Counted from the stretch's first letter, positions 10,141-52,337 are shown. The stretch is 64,000 nt of DNA from Eleginops maclovinus (GCF_036324505.1 NC_086362.1:11529043-11593042), one strand, 5' to 3'. A program made the numbers and translations. Notes: generated from the letters alone by a model not told the origin.

Positions 10141-12729
10141 CATGAAAACAGAATGACTGTTGCATGAAACCACTGTATAGCCTAGTGAGCACAGCTCTGA
10201 CAGGCAGGAGGAAATGAAGCAGAAAAACACTGCAAAGAACAAATTAGTCTCCAAATGCATGTGCTCTATATCGTGGGATTGGATTCAGCATCACTTGGTG
10301 TACCTTGAGCCGATCTAGCTACAAAGTATTACTAAATAGACATTTATATAGATTAAAATCTTTGAGAATATTACTTTAAAATGACCTGCTGGGTGTAGCT
10401 TCATATTCTCTATCCTATTACCTCTGCAAGAATGCAAAGAAGCGTATTTCCCAAATATATTTCCACAAATCATGTTTTATCCCCCAAAAATGCAGCAAAT
10501 ACATTTTTCTTGTAAGCACGATTATTGATTCCTGTACTGTCATTCCATAGAATTGGTTGGCCTGAGATAAAACACGTGAAACAGGATGTTAGATTCCTTA
10601 CATCAGCACTGCAGAAAAGTAGAAAATGACTCCTGGTATCTGAAATGATCAGACGGTTGGCAGGAGTGGCCTGGATGTTCAGAAACATATATCTATTGCG
10701 AAAGATGATTTATCATGTCTGCTCTTTTACACAATACACCATGTTGCCTCAGCCTTCACTCATCACACAGCGAACGAATGGAAAAGGAGGTTAAGTGTGA
10801 GATAAATGACAGCAAGGAAATCCTCTAATGCAGAAAATAAAAAAAACCTTTGTCTCAGAGAAATGTTACAGTTAGAAGAATAAAGCCCACTGCACAGGGT
10901 GTTTGTAACAAGTAAAAAAAAAAAGTGTGGACCCACATACACTCTGCACATTTCACACACACACATACTAACACACCCTTCCGGTATTTGTTATGAAGCA
11001 AACTTTCACATCTGGTAAAGGGACAAAAGTTTGAGCAGGAAGTCTCAACACAAAGCAGTGAAAACAGTGTGACACAATGATACATTGTTGAGTTTGGGTG
11101 GGTAGCAGAAGGCAGATATTAGAACACCACATGGGATCCGCAGAAGTGCCCCTCTCTGTCGCACACATTACTTTTCATTTGAAGTCAGAAAGTTGAGATT
11201 TGAGATATGAGAGTGTGCCAGATGTGGAACAGGATGCCAGCCTTTTTTTTTTCGAGGACGTAATAAAACATAACACTGAAGCAGCTGTTATGTCCCAGAA
11301 ACACATGAGGAATGTGCATAATTTTCTTCTTATTCTTCAAGATTAAAAAAGAGTGTAGCTTGACTCCTTCACATTGCATGCATTTTTCCTCTCTTATGAC
11401 CCCTCCCTATTTAAAGTGTTCCCTCTTTCCAACAATCCCTTTTGACTGGGCTATAGCCAGGTTGAGCATGCTCTCTTCCTGCCTCCCAGTTTATCTCCCA
11501 TTCGCCCTCTCCTCTCTCCAACTCCCCCCCGTCCCTAAGGAGCAACTGTAGCTGCTAATCTCAGTTTGCAGCCGGTGCGCCCCCACAGATGTGGCATTCT
11601 GCGTGTCCAGGGAAAAGGAAGCGTTTCCCTTCCTGCTCTCAGTACCCTGCAGTCTGTAAATAGAGGCTGTCAGCAGCCACTCTGTAGGCCCCTCTGGAGA
11701 ACTATATCTGTCCCATCATGCAACACCCTCGCTGCAACTTCCTGAAACAAACTAAGGGGTGTTGGGCAAGAGATATGAGTGGGGTGTGGATAACATGAAG
11801 AAGTGTGTTATTGCAGTTCTATCCACATGGCCTTACAATGACCGAAGGATGAGATATAGCTGTAAAATGCAGACTCATTTCCTGTACTGTTCTCAAAGTA
11901 GCTCTTTTGTTATTAGCATACTAATTTGAGATATTAGATTTTCATAGATTTTGGAAAACTAAAGCATTTAGATGAAAAGGATGGACAATGCACTCTCAGC
12001 ACCACTTCTCTCACCATTAAATGAAAAATAAAAACAGTGAATAGCAGACAGATAAATGAAGAAAAACCTCCTCTGGGACACAAAGTAAAGAAGTTTATGG
12101 GAAATCTGGTCTTCAATTTTAGAGCAGCATCATTAAAACTCATGTGAGAAAGAGGCAACCGACCAGATCAATAGGATTTTATTTATATTACTTTTAGGAT
12201 ATGTTCATATACCATGACATGCCAAATGTCCAGTATCCAAAATCACATGTGACATAATCAAATGGATGTTCAGTCAAATCATATTTTATTGCAAAACCAA
12301 ACCATCAATAAGTTTGGTTTTCTTAGTTCAAATAATGAATAATTCAAATAAATCATAACATATTCATATCATATACCTTTATATATGAAAACTAAAATAG
12401 TTTATTCACAATTGTCTCATAATTAAGACAAGTCATTTAATGTCTAACATGGTTTTGTCATGCAACTGGTGTGAATTTCATATCATGAGGTTTTTTGAGA
12501 ATAGCAGCAGCTCTGTAAGGCTATGCTTTGACCCAGTGGTGCATCTGAGCTTAGTGCTTAAACCGGGTTATCATGTTAACCGTCTTGTCTTATACATTTT
12601 GGTCATAAATCAAAGTATGTGACAGATTGTTTTGTCCTGAAGGAAATGTAACCTAATGACACTGCCCTCCAACACGGGACAATAATTCTGGAGATAGAAC
12701 CTTTAGCATGTTTATGTGAGGGAGAACAG

Positions 12730-12731
<2 letters not shown>

Positions 12732-12779
<48 letters not shown>

Positions 12780-12810
12780 TGTGTGTATGTGTGTGTGTGC
12801 GTGTGTGTTT
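12732..12810 (+). repeat. (GT)n microsatellite, interrupted
   Basis: A GT run with GTAT and GCGT interruptions near its right end, which indicates an older, degenerating array. Confidence 0.95.
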
Positions 12811-15707
12811 TCCTAGTGACTTAATGTGTGCACATCTTTTAGCTGGTGACTATTATCCATGACAACATCAATCAATCGTGTTTCACCCAAATGCCACAAG
12901 GCAGGGAATAAAACTAAATCAATGGCAATGGGGGGGACCGTGCATTAGCCCGGGGCGTATACTAGCATGGAAATGAGCCCATTATGGAATATCAATAGGG
13001 GGATGGATATCATTATCTGTGTGTCTGTCAGTGTCTTATTATCAATCAATGCGTGTGTCACTTTAAGACATGAAAAGGTGTTAATGATTGATGAAGCCAA
13101 TTTCCCTCTAATGTGTGGGCTCTGTAGGAAGGCATACCTCGCAACTCCTGATGCGATGTAGACAAGAAAATATATTTACTCTCTGTAAACAATTACTTAA
13201 GAATTGTGGGTATAGCTTCAAATGCAACTTAAAAAGTGTATTTGGATTTTTTACTTATAAGTTGTGTGGACATGCCACGGGTTTTATGGTGTACATCTTC
13301 TGTGTTGTTTTATGACTCTAATAAAATCTGGAGGATGTGACATTTTCAGTGCCCACTAAACCAGCAGCACCCTACAGATTCCTCTTGCTCAGGATTGACC
13401 AGGCACCTGTCAAGCTCCATTCATCCCCACTGCGCCCCAACCCACCCCTAATCTGCCAGATCGATAGCCCTGGGTGGACGTCACCCCGGCAACCAAGGAT
13501 GACACCAAAGTGCTCACAGTGTGTGCTATACCGAACAATCAATCTGTTGCTTGACACCGATAGAAACGCTGGCAGAAATCATGTGGGGAAAATACTTATT
13601 GCAAGACAGGCAGAAGGGGGAGCTTGTTAAGGATAAATCAGTGTCTTAATCCTCCGTGCAGCTCTGAGAGAATGTTCTCTGGGTCGCAACGAAGAGCTCC
13701 TTTCAGCAGCATGATGAATGGATAGCAGGATGGTGTCATCATCGAGATGGGCACAGGCTGTGCCGCAGTGCCAGACTAGACCCAGTGTAAAGCAGGTTCA
13801 CCCTGAGGTGGCACTGAATCTCCCCCTCCTTTTTTTTTCCAGGCTTAAGAGGTATGGCTAGACTAGCAAGAAGGTAGTTTTACATCCTTCTTTGAGGACC
13901 GACTGTCTTGAACTAAGGGGTAAACATGCAGAAACAAAACAGATGTCACAAAGAAATCCATTTCAGCCCAGATCCAGATGACTCATTATTAATTATCCTT
14001 GTGTGTATTAGTCTCTTCTTTACTTCTGATTTTATTCATGAGATGTGAGTGTCGGCTCTTTCGGTCTTGTCAGTCTTGGTGCTTTTCGAGGTTTCAGACT
14101 GCTCTATTGCTGAGACGTACATCCTGTGGTGACCTTAGCATCCCCACAGGAACTTTATGTTCTATGTATAGCATGCCTCTTGACACTTCCTCCATGATCG
14201 GTCCACCGTCTACATAACAGCACAGATTTGAAGTTCACCATTTCCCTCTTCTGCACAGTGGCTATCACTTTCACTGCATGACTGATGATTGAAACTTTAC
14301 CTCCCTCTCTTTCTGTATCGTATCTTTCTTTGCTCCATCCCTGCAGAAATGTGTGTGTAAGTGTGAGGCTGAGACAGCTTGTGTAGTCTGTAATTGAGTG
14401 TGTCCGCCCACCGCGTTGCAGCAGAGACAGCGCAGTGGAAAGCTTCATTGTGTCAGGCACAATAGATACATACACATACTCATCACAGCCTTCTCACACC
14501 GTGCCACAGAACCACAACACTGAAGAGCCATTAGCCAAAGCAGCAGTGTGTTATGTTGTGGATTCGGTGGCCTAAATTTGTCACTAGAGCATAACCTCAG
14601 CATTCGTTATCGACAACAAACAGCAGCTTCTTTAACCTCCTATTTCTATCAGACCGTAGCGCAACCTTCTCTGGGTTAAAACATGAAAGGTGTGCATGCG
14701 TTTTCAGGTATGTGTTATGAGCAGTAAGATGTGGTTGTCATGGCGAGTGGATTTCTTTTTTTTCCTGCAACACTTATTGCCTTTCTGCAATTTCCAAGTA
14801 TTTGAGTATATGTCTTTAAGGGCTTGCATTGTGTTGTATGCTGATAATAAACGAGGGTTTCCTGTCGATTGTCCTTGTGGCTTTCTATCAGTTTTTCTAA
14901 CAAGCCACATTGAGCTCAAAGCACACTAAACTGTCTACAAACTGTCATATTCTGCTATCAAAATGACCCTAATTTTGGGTTAAATCTACATGGTTGCAAC
15001 ATATTAACCATGGTTATCTCAGTGTATATATGTCAATTACACTGCAGGCATTGTGGAAGACAAATATAGATAATAGCATCATCTGCCAGTCAATATTTTA
15101 GATTATTATTAGTTTTAAGCTTAATTATTTTCATCAAATGTGGAAGCAGGGCTGGGCAATAAATTGCTACATCAATATTGGGATATGAAACTAAATATGT
15201 TCTTCATGGAAGGTGTAGCTTTTTAAGAGCTCTATATTTCTTGGGTACTGTGTGAAAGGTATCTTTCGTAATTATCAAAACGTAAACTGATTTAAAATGA
15301 ATCACAAATGTTTTGTTTTGTCTCAGACATGGGTTGATAAGTCAAGCCGTTCTTAAGTCCTAACTTTCCAAATGTTATTCTGAATGCCTGCTTGTTCGGT
15401 GCTATTTTAAAACCCACTCAGTCCTGATAAGCTGTTGGGTCAAATCCCAGCATTATATCAGTTTGGCAATGCCTCGGACCGACAGAATTCCCCCTTAAAA
15501 ACAGCCCTACCGTAAATATAGTGTCAACATTCCCTGATTGCTTCACTCCCTGTGTGAAGCAGTATGCAGAATATCTGACCACACAACTATTTTCCAAATT
15601 ACTGTAACAGTCACTATGAATTTCAATTTCTCCCTCTTTGCTCCATACAGCAATTAGTCTCTTTCGCATGCCTTTGATCCTTTCTCTTCATCTTCTTTTG
15701 TGTTCAG

Positions 15708-15758
15708 TGAGAAGCACGAGAGTCAAACCAGCAAGAGAATAAAACGAGGAAAGGAACG
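15708..15758 (+). other. rasgrp2: rasgrp2 5' UTR within the start-codon exon
   Basis: A strong pyrimidine tract and TTCAG acceptor end at 15707. The 51-base leader then runs to the ATG at 15759, whose context AACGATGG has +4 G. The cap site must therefore lie in an upstream exon. Confidence 0.7.
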
Positions 15759-34675
<18,917 letters not shown>

Positions 34676-35935
34676 CCAGGTATTCTTACACCGTTCACTG
34701 CATTCAAAATATGATTGTTATTGACAAGGTGTGTGAAAAATGTGTTGAAGGAAGTAAAATGGAAACATCAGTCACATTTTATGAACATCTGCTTTTTGAT
34801 TGCTGAGCATTACTGCAAATTATAATCATATGAGAATAATAATGCAGAATATATAGAATAGAATAATAGACAGGCTGAGCAAAAAACTGGGAGAAAATGT
34901 CTTAATTAAGGTAAAAGTAGGAAAATAAAACAAAATTGAAACAATAGGATAAAATAAAATGTAAAAAAATAAGATTAACACATTAATTGCATAAAATAAA
35001 TCAATAAAACATATATTATAATTGGATTCTAGATTATTTTAGCGACAAAGAGTGGTTATTCCTGAAATTGTCAACCAATTATTTTAAAATTGGAATTTAT
35101 CGATCAATAAGGTAAAGTTAAACTGCTCAGAAAATACCTGTATTTCATTTCATCCTCAGACATGTGAACCATTAAGACAAATCAAGGCCTTATTATAACC
35201 TTTCATATGGATATCAGTTGTGAACAGTTTAATAAAAGAGCAATTCTCATAGTACTTGATTTAAATCATTTGTACAGGCCTGCAGAAGTTAAACTAATCA
35301 GTATTCAACAATTCAAGTATGGGAACAAATGTCACCTGGCCGAAAGTTAAGGGCTCCTGAGGCAAACATTAGCAATTAGTTTGTCACAATTTGTTCACGC
35401 GCAAATGCTTTTTTAAAATATGTTTCAATTTTAAAAAAAAATAGAGTTCTGGACCTGGATTTTGACACAGGCACTTAAGATAGCAATCACCAATTTAAGG
35501 CAAGTTTCAAGTGAGATTAAAGATTGACTCAGGGCTCTGTGCGACACAGTTTTAATGTTTTTCTCATGCTTTTATTTCTGCTTTACTGACTGTATTAGTC
35601 ATTGTATCACAATCCTAGGACTAAAGTTTGATTTTGGCCAACAGGCCAGTCTCCAGCTCTCTATTTTAGAATCCCTCCTACGGCTGGTGAGCACAAAGCT
35701 AAATCAGCGACTGTGGGGTCTTGACAAAGAATGTGCTACAGTATGTCAGTTTTACAACCCCTCAACACTGAAGAGAAAATGCACTGAACACAAGCCAGGA
35801 TCTCTACATGCTGCCACCCAGTGGACACATTCTGCAACAGCAACCCCACTCCAGCCAACTCACATGAATGTGAAGACCAATGTGAATGGAATGTCTTTGT
35901 ATGAAAATAAATGTATAATTTCTGCATTTTAATTC
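34676..35935 (+). other. rasgrp2: Probable rasgrp2 3' UTR and polyadenylation region
   Basis: After the stop there is no further coding sequence. AATAAA hexamers occur at 34995-35000, 35231-35236 and 35906-35911. The stop is followed immediately by CCAG|GTATTC, which could be a donor for a 3' UTR intron joining a segment after the AG at about 35644. Which site is used cannot be told from sequence alone. The 125-residue ORF here (35555-35932) has no recognisable similarity. Confidence 0.45.
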
Positions 35936-38900
35936 AGTATTGGCTAAAAATGTTACTGTTAAACTTAGTATATATTTGAAAAATTATCCACAAAATTGTA
36001 TTTACTCCGTGGAATGTTAAAGTCAGTGGAGTTCATAATTTCAGTGTTACAAATCGAAATGGCTGTTTTTACTTTCTGTAAAAAAACAAGAGGTGCTGTT
36101 ATCGCCAAGAATGTAAACCTGACAAATCTACTTCGTCTGAGAAGCTTTTATTGTACATCATCTTGTTTTGAAACACATTTCAATGGACCAATTTTGATGT
36201 CAGATATAATATTGTTGATTTGTGGTGCCCGTCTGAAGCATGATGACAAAAGCAACCATTTTTCCAAGAAAGGAAAACGCTGAAATGACTGTGCAAACAG
36301 TTATGATTAGAAAGGACTTTGATCAATGTTATATTTTTGTCATGTTTACTGGAATATCAGTAACTGTCCTGTAGTTATTGCTGTGGTGTTGTTCTCAGTG
36401 TACAGTACTGTCTTATACCGGTGCATTGATAGATGATCCATCCTCTTGCATTGCTGTGGATGTAGCGCACACAGTAAAACGCTGCTGTCAGATAAAGATC
36501 TCATTTCTCCCAAGACTGTATGCTGACAGCGGAGAGCAAAAGCCTGGCTAACGTTAAATCTGATTTTGTTCTCAGTTCTTAGACTGTCAGTAGAAACAAA
36601 AGAATCAGAAGAATAATATCAACATTGGAGTAATGAAGCTCTCCATCTGACAGCAGCGTATAAATCTTATATTATTTCCCTGAGAATCTGCTTTGATGCA
36701 AGTTGTATTGTGCTGTTTTTATCCTGCATGCTTTTCCTTTCATGGCTCTATTCTCTGGCCAGACATTATTACTGAGGATCTTTTTTATTTTTTAATGTAG
36801 CACAAGTAATCATTTATTTAGGAGACATGAAGTGTTGAAATTTCAATGGAGGAAATGTTTATTTTGCTTGGTGCCTGTGGAGAGATGAATTCAGACTTTG
36901 AGAGCCTGCTGTTAAGCGCTGGTTGGTTATTGAATGAGAATCCTCACATTGCTGGTATTTATTTTTCTGTATAAATGGCTAAATAGCTGCTGGTCCTATT
37001 CTGACGAATGATGTTTGTTGTCATTCTGTGAATGAATTTTGCATACTGATGTCATGCTACTCCTTGTGGTCCCCAGATGATTACCCAGTATTAAAGGCAG
37101 CAGGCATCACTCCGATATGTGTTCTCATTCAGATAAAGCCTTTTTCTCTATAAAATTCAACATTTTTGTCCTTGAATCTAAAGTTCCATTCACTGTGATG
37201 ATCCTCACAGAGGATATTTGAAGCTTTTAGCGGCTTCTTTGATCTAAAAATACAGTCTGATCTACTTCCTTAAATGTCAGTTAATACTTGTAATCCTAGG
37301 TGAAATCTGGCTTTTGTTGATGTTTTAACTTGAAGAATTTAAGTGTAAGAATTAAAACCTAGGTTTGGAAAACTCAAGTTATTCAACTTTCTTTTAAACC
37401 GAACCTAAAAAAACACTTGACAAGTAAAACAAATGCAAAGCTATTTTTCTCTGTTCCTGGAAAGGCTCAGATTAGAGGCACAATGTGATAATGTAATGCT
37501 GTGTAGGCTGAATCCTTCCCTGCATTGGAAGCACAATTCAAAATCAGTTGAATAAAACATTAGACAATGGCATCTAACTCTGAGGCAGGTGCCAGATGAT
37601 TAGGTTGGCCCTTTAACAACAGGCTATTTTCTCTTATTTTATACAAAATAGTCTATTAGAATTGTACCAGAATAGCCCACAGCACATTGTTACTGATTAA
37701 TGCAACTAGTTTCGTAATCCCACCCTTACTAACAGAAGAGTTTAGCAGCAATTGCAACATAAGAACATCTCTAACCGCAGCCCCTCCCGCTCATTCCAGA
37801 TGTTGAAATTGATTCTATAACTGCCTTTACACACTTACACCATCCTCAATAAGACCATGATCCATTGTCCTCTGACTGTCTCTTATAGACATTAATAACT
37901 AGCCCTGAATTAGCCTTGCAGTTGGTGTCACATCTAATTACTATCAGAGATGAAGATAGTGTGGGCCTCTGATTGCCTGGCTCTCTGTGTGTGCGGTTGA
38001 ATGAGAGGACATCGACCCAGCCTTTGAATATGCTTATATCTCATGCAGTGCTATGAACATGCTAAATGCTCTCATGTGTCGGCCAACAACGAGCCGTTAG
38101 TGATGTGTTCACGACTTTGATCATCGACCTCAGTGAGACGCAATCAGCTTTAACTGTGTGATTGCGCAACTGTGATTCATTTATTTCCTGGAGCTGCCTT
38201 TTTAGAGCAATATAAGGTCAATCATTGAAAAATAGATGGAACAAAACCAACATTTATTGCCATTTTTGTGTCTTCAATAAGCTGATTAGCATCCTGAAGC
38301 TCCAAAGTAAATCCACATGAAGATATAGATTCAAAGAAAGCAAAAAGCCCTGATATCTTTCTGTGTGGAGGCTAACAAAGGATCTTTTTTTCTAACAGGT
38401 TATATTCTTGGACATTTCTCCACAAGCAATGAGGTCAAGATTTCCAGATTTGTGTCTTTACCTCAATAGCGGTCGATACAGGGGAGACAAAAAGAAGCCA
38501 TATCGTAAACCTGACACTTCAACACAATATCCTCTGTGAAATATCACACTCCCCTCATCTCTCCATTGCCAAATGTTCCTCCAAAGCCTGTTGGATTGTG
38601 CCTCAAAGTGTGTGCGGCCATTGCTTCTACCGCATTGAATGTCTCTTTTAGCCCAGTGATTGATACCTCCCATTCAGCTATAGAAAAGCCCTCCTAGCAG
38701 CACGGCCATTTAGCGGACGGCCTATGTGATATTGATCTGAAAGAGTCTGAAATGAGGGAAATTGAATAGCACTGCAGCTAATTACATAGTCATGAGGACA
38801 GGAGAGAAATTATATCGTGCAATGTTAGCAGCCTCACACTGCCACCCTGATTGCAGGGACAGGAAAGATTTGGGGCCTGTTAGTTAAGATGCAAAAAAGT

Positions 38901-41470
38901 GTGAAGTGTTCTGCAAATACACAGAGATTGCAATGCAGATCATCTTGATAGGCTATACAGAGGGCTATTTGTGCCAGAGATATCAGCAGCTATAGATACA
39001 CATTAAAGGTTACCATGGAGGGAGCCACAATGAGTAACTAACTACATGCTGCAGTATTGATTTGTTTGAGCAGCAGATCACGTTTAGATTTCCTCTTGTA
39101 AGACTAATGAACAGATTATTGATTTGATGTCCGCTCATCAACAACTGGGACCTCTGCCAAGCTTTGCTATGATTTGACGTGTGCTCATGTTTTTGAACCA
39201 TACCCTGACACCTGCATCTGCAATGCTGTCCCCTTGTGGTGCACTGACTGCAAGCATCTGGAGCTGTTAACCTCACGCCAAAGTCGGGTCATGGGTGTTA
39301 TTTACCACATGGTGGCAATGTTGAGCCTCTAAATTGTGTGTGTGTGTGCAGAGGAAGGATCCCTACCAGGAAGGTGGGAACACTGCCAGTCATGTGGCGA
39401 AACACAGAGCCCCTGACAGGGGTTTATGGTGAATCACAATGCAGCATCACAATGCAGATAACAGCACTACATTTCTCAGTCGTTTATGTTACTTCCCATA
39501 AAATCAAAACTATGCATATACGCAAGCAGATACACACTGGAAATCAAATGAAATGTTGCCCCATGCTTTCTTTTTTTATAAGCTGACAGTTCTCGTATAT
39601 TCTTTAGCCCACACACAATGACAGAAACAGAGGTAGACCCTCCAACACACTGCAGCTGCAACACTTCAGAGTTGCATTATTATTCTGTTTTGTCAGGCAC
39701 CTCTGATTGAAAGTCATTTTTTAAAATTCTAACAGCATAACCAAACTTGATGGCAAGTAAAACAAATCAAATAGGCTCCAGTGAAAGTGCCTCTAGCATT
39801 AAAACGCTGCTTATCTGGCTTTGTCCACATTTAAGAAGCAGCTTGGCAAACAGTGTCTGACAAAGGAGCTCCATGAGGCGGCTGCAGCGCTTTAATTGCA
39901 TTAAGCCCATTGCTGACTCTAGTGAAGCACTCAGCACTAAGGGGTAGGAATCCTCATTAGAGAAGAATCAGTTATGAATGATGAATATTGCTTTAAGAAA
40001 ATGTAACCAGTGCCAAAGAATCCCAGTAGGATGTGGCCTGGACTTGTTAGTTCTACTGTGTAATCCTAAACAATTAAAGAAGCACTTCCATAGGTGTACT
40101 GTTATACTGCAGTTTCAGGACTACAACACTTTTAAAATAACTTCTACATAATTTCTTTGCATTCTTGTGAAGCTTAGGCAGAATCAAATCGTGGCGATAA
40201 TGTAATTAATAATAAATCTTATCCTGCCTGAAGAAATTCAGAGTGAGAAAGGTCTATTTTCTCCGCTCCTCTCTGCCGAAGTCTCATTTAGCCATCACTG
40301 ATACCAAATCAGGTTGCTCCAGCCTGGGGGATTGACAGAAAATCAATGGCAGTGCATCAGCAGCTGGGAAAGCTCGCATATTTAATATTCCTGAAGCTGC
40401 AAGACAGGAAGGGAGGGAGAGAGGTAAAGCTCAGCAGCAGGCAAGTGTGTTTTGACTGATGGACCTGCAGATTGTATCTCGTGACCCTCACACTTATCTT
40501 TGAACAACCTGCACGGCCAGGTCGCCACCGCTGTCAGACGTACCCAGCAGAAAAAACAAAACAACAACAAGCCCATCCCTGTGCCTACTCTAAAGCCATT
40601 TTTTCCTGTGGTTATTTGAAGATTCAAACCAGAGCTTTGGTGCATATAACATACCTACTTTGAGATATTCATGAAAGCACAGGTATGATGGGCTATAAAA
40701 TGCATGCATAAATGACAGCAATTCACAGCTTTCTGTAAATGCTGGCTATAAACTCTCTGAAAGGTGAGTTATATTTCAGCCCAGAATGCCTGAAATAGAC
40801 TTTTTACTTTCTAAAGTCCTCAATAACACTTTGCATTTGAGGATTTGGTAGCCTTCATTCAGAAGGACAACATTTGTTTTTACAACAATCAGATGTCGCT
40901 TCTGACCTCATGTAATGTTTGAATACAGCTGTGAAAAAAAGCCAAAAAGAAATAGCAAATAAAGGATTATAAAGCAGTATTCTCCATGCCTTTGTCTTTC
41001 TTCCAATACATATTTAGTGCTTATTGTACAATTCAAACACCATGCATGGTGGGCCTTAACTGGTCAAGCTCCCTGTGGAACCTCAGATCAGCAGCTACGA
41101 AACCTGCTTACTTTTGTTGCCATTGCTAATAGCGTCATTAAATGTAACCAAATTGTAATTCAGTTGAACACAACATTATTAGTTGCAAATGATGCACAGT
41201 ATAATTTCTCTGGTGAACCTCCAAGTATACAGCATGAAATCCAAATTGATCAACATCCTGCATCAAGAAAATAATGCTCGACAAATATTTCTAACTGCAT
41301 AATATTTCTGAATATGTCAGATTGTATGAAACGACAGGCTCATCTTTGTACCTGGTGGACAAACCCCGCTGCTGGAAGAAGCCATCAAACTGAAAAAGGT
41401 ACCATTAGACCAGAAAGCGGCAGTGTGTGTGATCCTGGAAGAAATATCGATACGATTTTGTGGGCGCCAT
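35936..41470. other. Gene-poor intergenic region
   Basis: No exon, RNA gene or strong repeat found in about 5.5 kb of AT-rich DNA. Stretches such as 38700-38850 look complex and non-repetitive and could hold conserved non-coding elements. This cannot be judged without alignment. Confidence 0.5.
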
Positions 41471-42120
41471 TGAAAAATAATTTTATTTCTGGCCAGACTG
41501 ACCGAGGTCGAAGAAGGAACACTTAAAAATATCCTGACCTAACTCACCCATACACACGGAGAGGGAGGCAGGTCCGGAGGTCTCACCCATCTCTCCGGCA
41601 GAGGTCACTGAGGTAGTTGACAAAGGGACAATGTTGGACGACATATGGACATTGCTAGGCTCTCTTGTTTTCTAGGTTACATACTACGACACTTCCCATT
41701 GGTCATTGGTGACAGGAAGAATGAGACTGTGGAATCAAGGGGTCTCTACAGGGTAAATACTACTCTGTAAGTTGGTTCAGGCAAATGACCGGCTGCCTTA
41801 TAAATGCCCACATGTGGAAGTATGGTCGGGGAAGTCCTACTGGGAGAAGCACACAGGAGGGACAACATATCCTGCCTGGTTTGAAAACCCCTTGGAATGC
41901 CCCGAAAAGAGCAGCAGAATCCTCTGGCTACCTTGCTAAACCTGGCACTGGGTAGGAGGGGTTTTGTCCGTCCCCTCCGGTGATTTGTAAATAATTATCT
42001 TCGTTAAACCTCCTATGCGAAGATGTATGCCAACTTGTTTTTGTCCTGGAGACAAGGCATCTTCTCCTCCATTCGTCTGTGCCTTTCTGCCTCAGGGTTG
42101 CTTTGTCTCAGCCAGTTACA
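41471..42120 (-). mobile_element. LTR-like remnant of an LTR retroelement (tentative)
   Basis: Read on the minus strand, a 650-base segment begins TGTAACTGGCTGAG and ends ATTATTTTTCA, so it is TG...CA bounded. It contains a TATA-like TTTATAAGGC near 41796-41803 and AATAAA at 41482-41487. One base past its end lies TGGCGCCC (41462-41469), the first eight bases of a lysine-tRNA primer-binding site. No gag or pol sequence and no partner LTR are visible. It may be a truncated 5' end, or the match may be chance. Confidence 0.3.
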
Positions 42121-46766
<4,646 letters not shown>

Positions 46767-47074
46767 ATGCCCTCTCTAATGTCAACATGCCAGGGTAAAG
46801 CGTAAAGCGTCCTGCTTCTTTATAAAACAAACTTGTCCACATTGTTAATCTTGATGCGTTTGTGCTCCATTTCCCCTCCCCTCTTCTTCTCTGTTGACAT
46901 TGTTTAGGTTTACTGCTTTAATGGGGTCAAATAATTGCAGATCATGGACACCACTGTTCAACACACTGCATTATTTTGTTCAGGAGACAGTTTGGATTTA
47001 CGTCTTTCATTGTTCCGAGCTGAGGCCTTCGCCCTGAGCTTCCAGCGGTAATGAGATTGATGTATCAGATACGA

Positions 47075-51186
<4,112 letters not shown>

Positions 51187-51209
51187 TTTATCACCCCCTC
51201 CCTCCCTGA

Positions 51210-52280
51210 CTCACTGGACCCCCTGCAGTTTGCCTACAGGGCAAACAGGTCCACGGATGATGCCATCTCCCTCACCCTCCACACTGCCCTCTCCCACCTG
51301 GACCGGAGGAACACTTATGTGAGAATGCTATTCATTGACTACAGTTCAGCATTCAACACCATTGTGCCCTCCAAGCTCATCATTAAGCTCAGGGACCTTG
51401 GGCTCAACAGTGCCCTCTGTGACTGGATCATGAGCTTCCTGACAGGCAGATCCCAGGCAGTGCGGATGGGGAACATCACATCCTCACCTTGACCCTCAAC
51501 ACCGGAGCCCCTCAGGGTTGTGTGCTCAGCCCTCTCCTCTACTCCCTGTTCACGCACGACTGCGTGGCCACACACAGCTCCAACACCATCATCAAGTTTG
51601 CTGACGACACGACCGTCATCGGCCTGATCACAGACGGCGACGAGACGGCGTACAGAGAGGAGGTCAGAGCCCTGACATCTTGGTGCCAGGACAACAACCT
51701 CCATCTCAACGTCAGCAAAACAAAGGAGCTGATTGTGGACTACAGGAAGAGGCAGAGAGAGGCACACACACCCATCACCATCGACGGGACTCCTGTGGAG
51801 AGAGTCAGCAGCTTCAGGTTCCTCGTGGTAAACATCAGTGAGGACCTGACATGGACACATCACACCAGGGCCATATCCAAGACGGCTCGATAGCGGCTCT
51901 TCTTCCTCCGCAGGCTGCGGAAGTTCAACATGGACTCCAGGATACTCTGCAACTTCTACAGGTGCACCATCCAGAGTGTCCTGACTGGCTGCATCACCGC
52001 CTGGTATGGCAGTTGCACCGCCCTCAACCGTAAGACTCTACAGAGGGTGGTGAAAACTGCTCAGCACATCACCAGGACGGAGCTGCCATCCATGGAGGAC
52101 CTCTACACCCAGCGGTGTAGGAAGAAAGCCGGTAGGATATTAAAGGACCCCCATCACCCCAGCAACAATATGTTCTGTCTGCTGCCGTCTGGCAGACGGT
52201 ACCGCAGCATCCGGACCAAGACCACCAGACTCAGAGACAGTGCTGAACTCCTGAGCTCTGTGAATGTCTACTCACATCTG
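51210..52280 (+). pseudogene. LINE reverse transcriptase, truncated and disrupted
   Basis: Recognisable RT blocks in order: [26 protein letters not shown] (first catalytic Asp), TGAPQGCVLSPLLYSLF, and IKFADDTTVIG (the FADD catalytic pair). These are followed by the C-terminal LDYRK-type and LLPSGRRYRSIR-type blocks usual in fish LINE ORF2. It is broken by a frameshift near 51486-51490, between the SFLTGR and GAPQG blocks, and by an in-frame TAG at 51891-51893. The start of the protein is missing. It cannot make a functional enzyme. Confidence 0.85.
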
Positions 52281-52337
52281 TTTATAGTACACATATACAT
52301 ACACATCTGCCATACATACCTGTTTATATTACACACA

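Noticed and set aside
51339..51863. A 174-codon minus-strand ORF
   Set aside because: Antisense shadow of the LINE reverse transcriptase.
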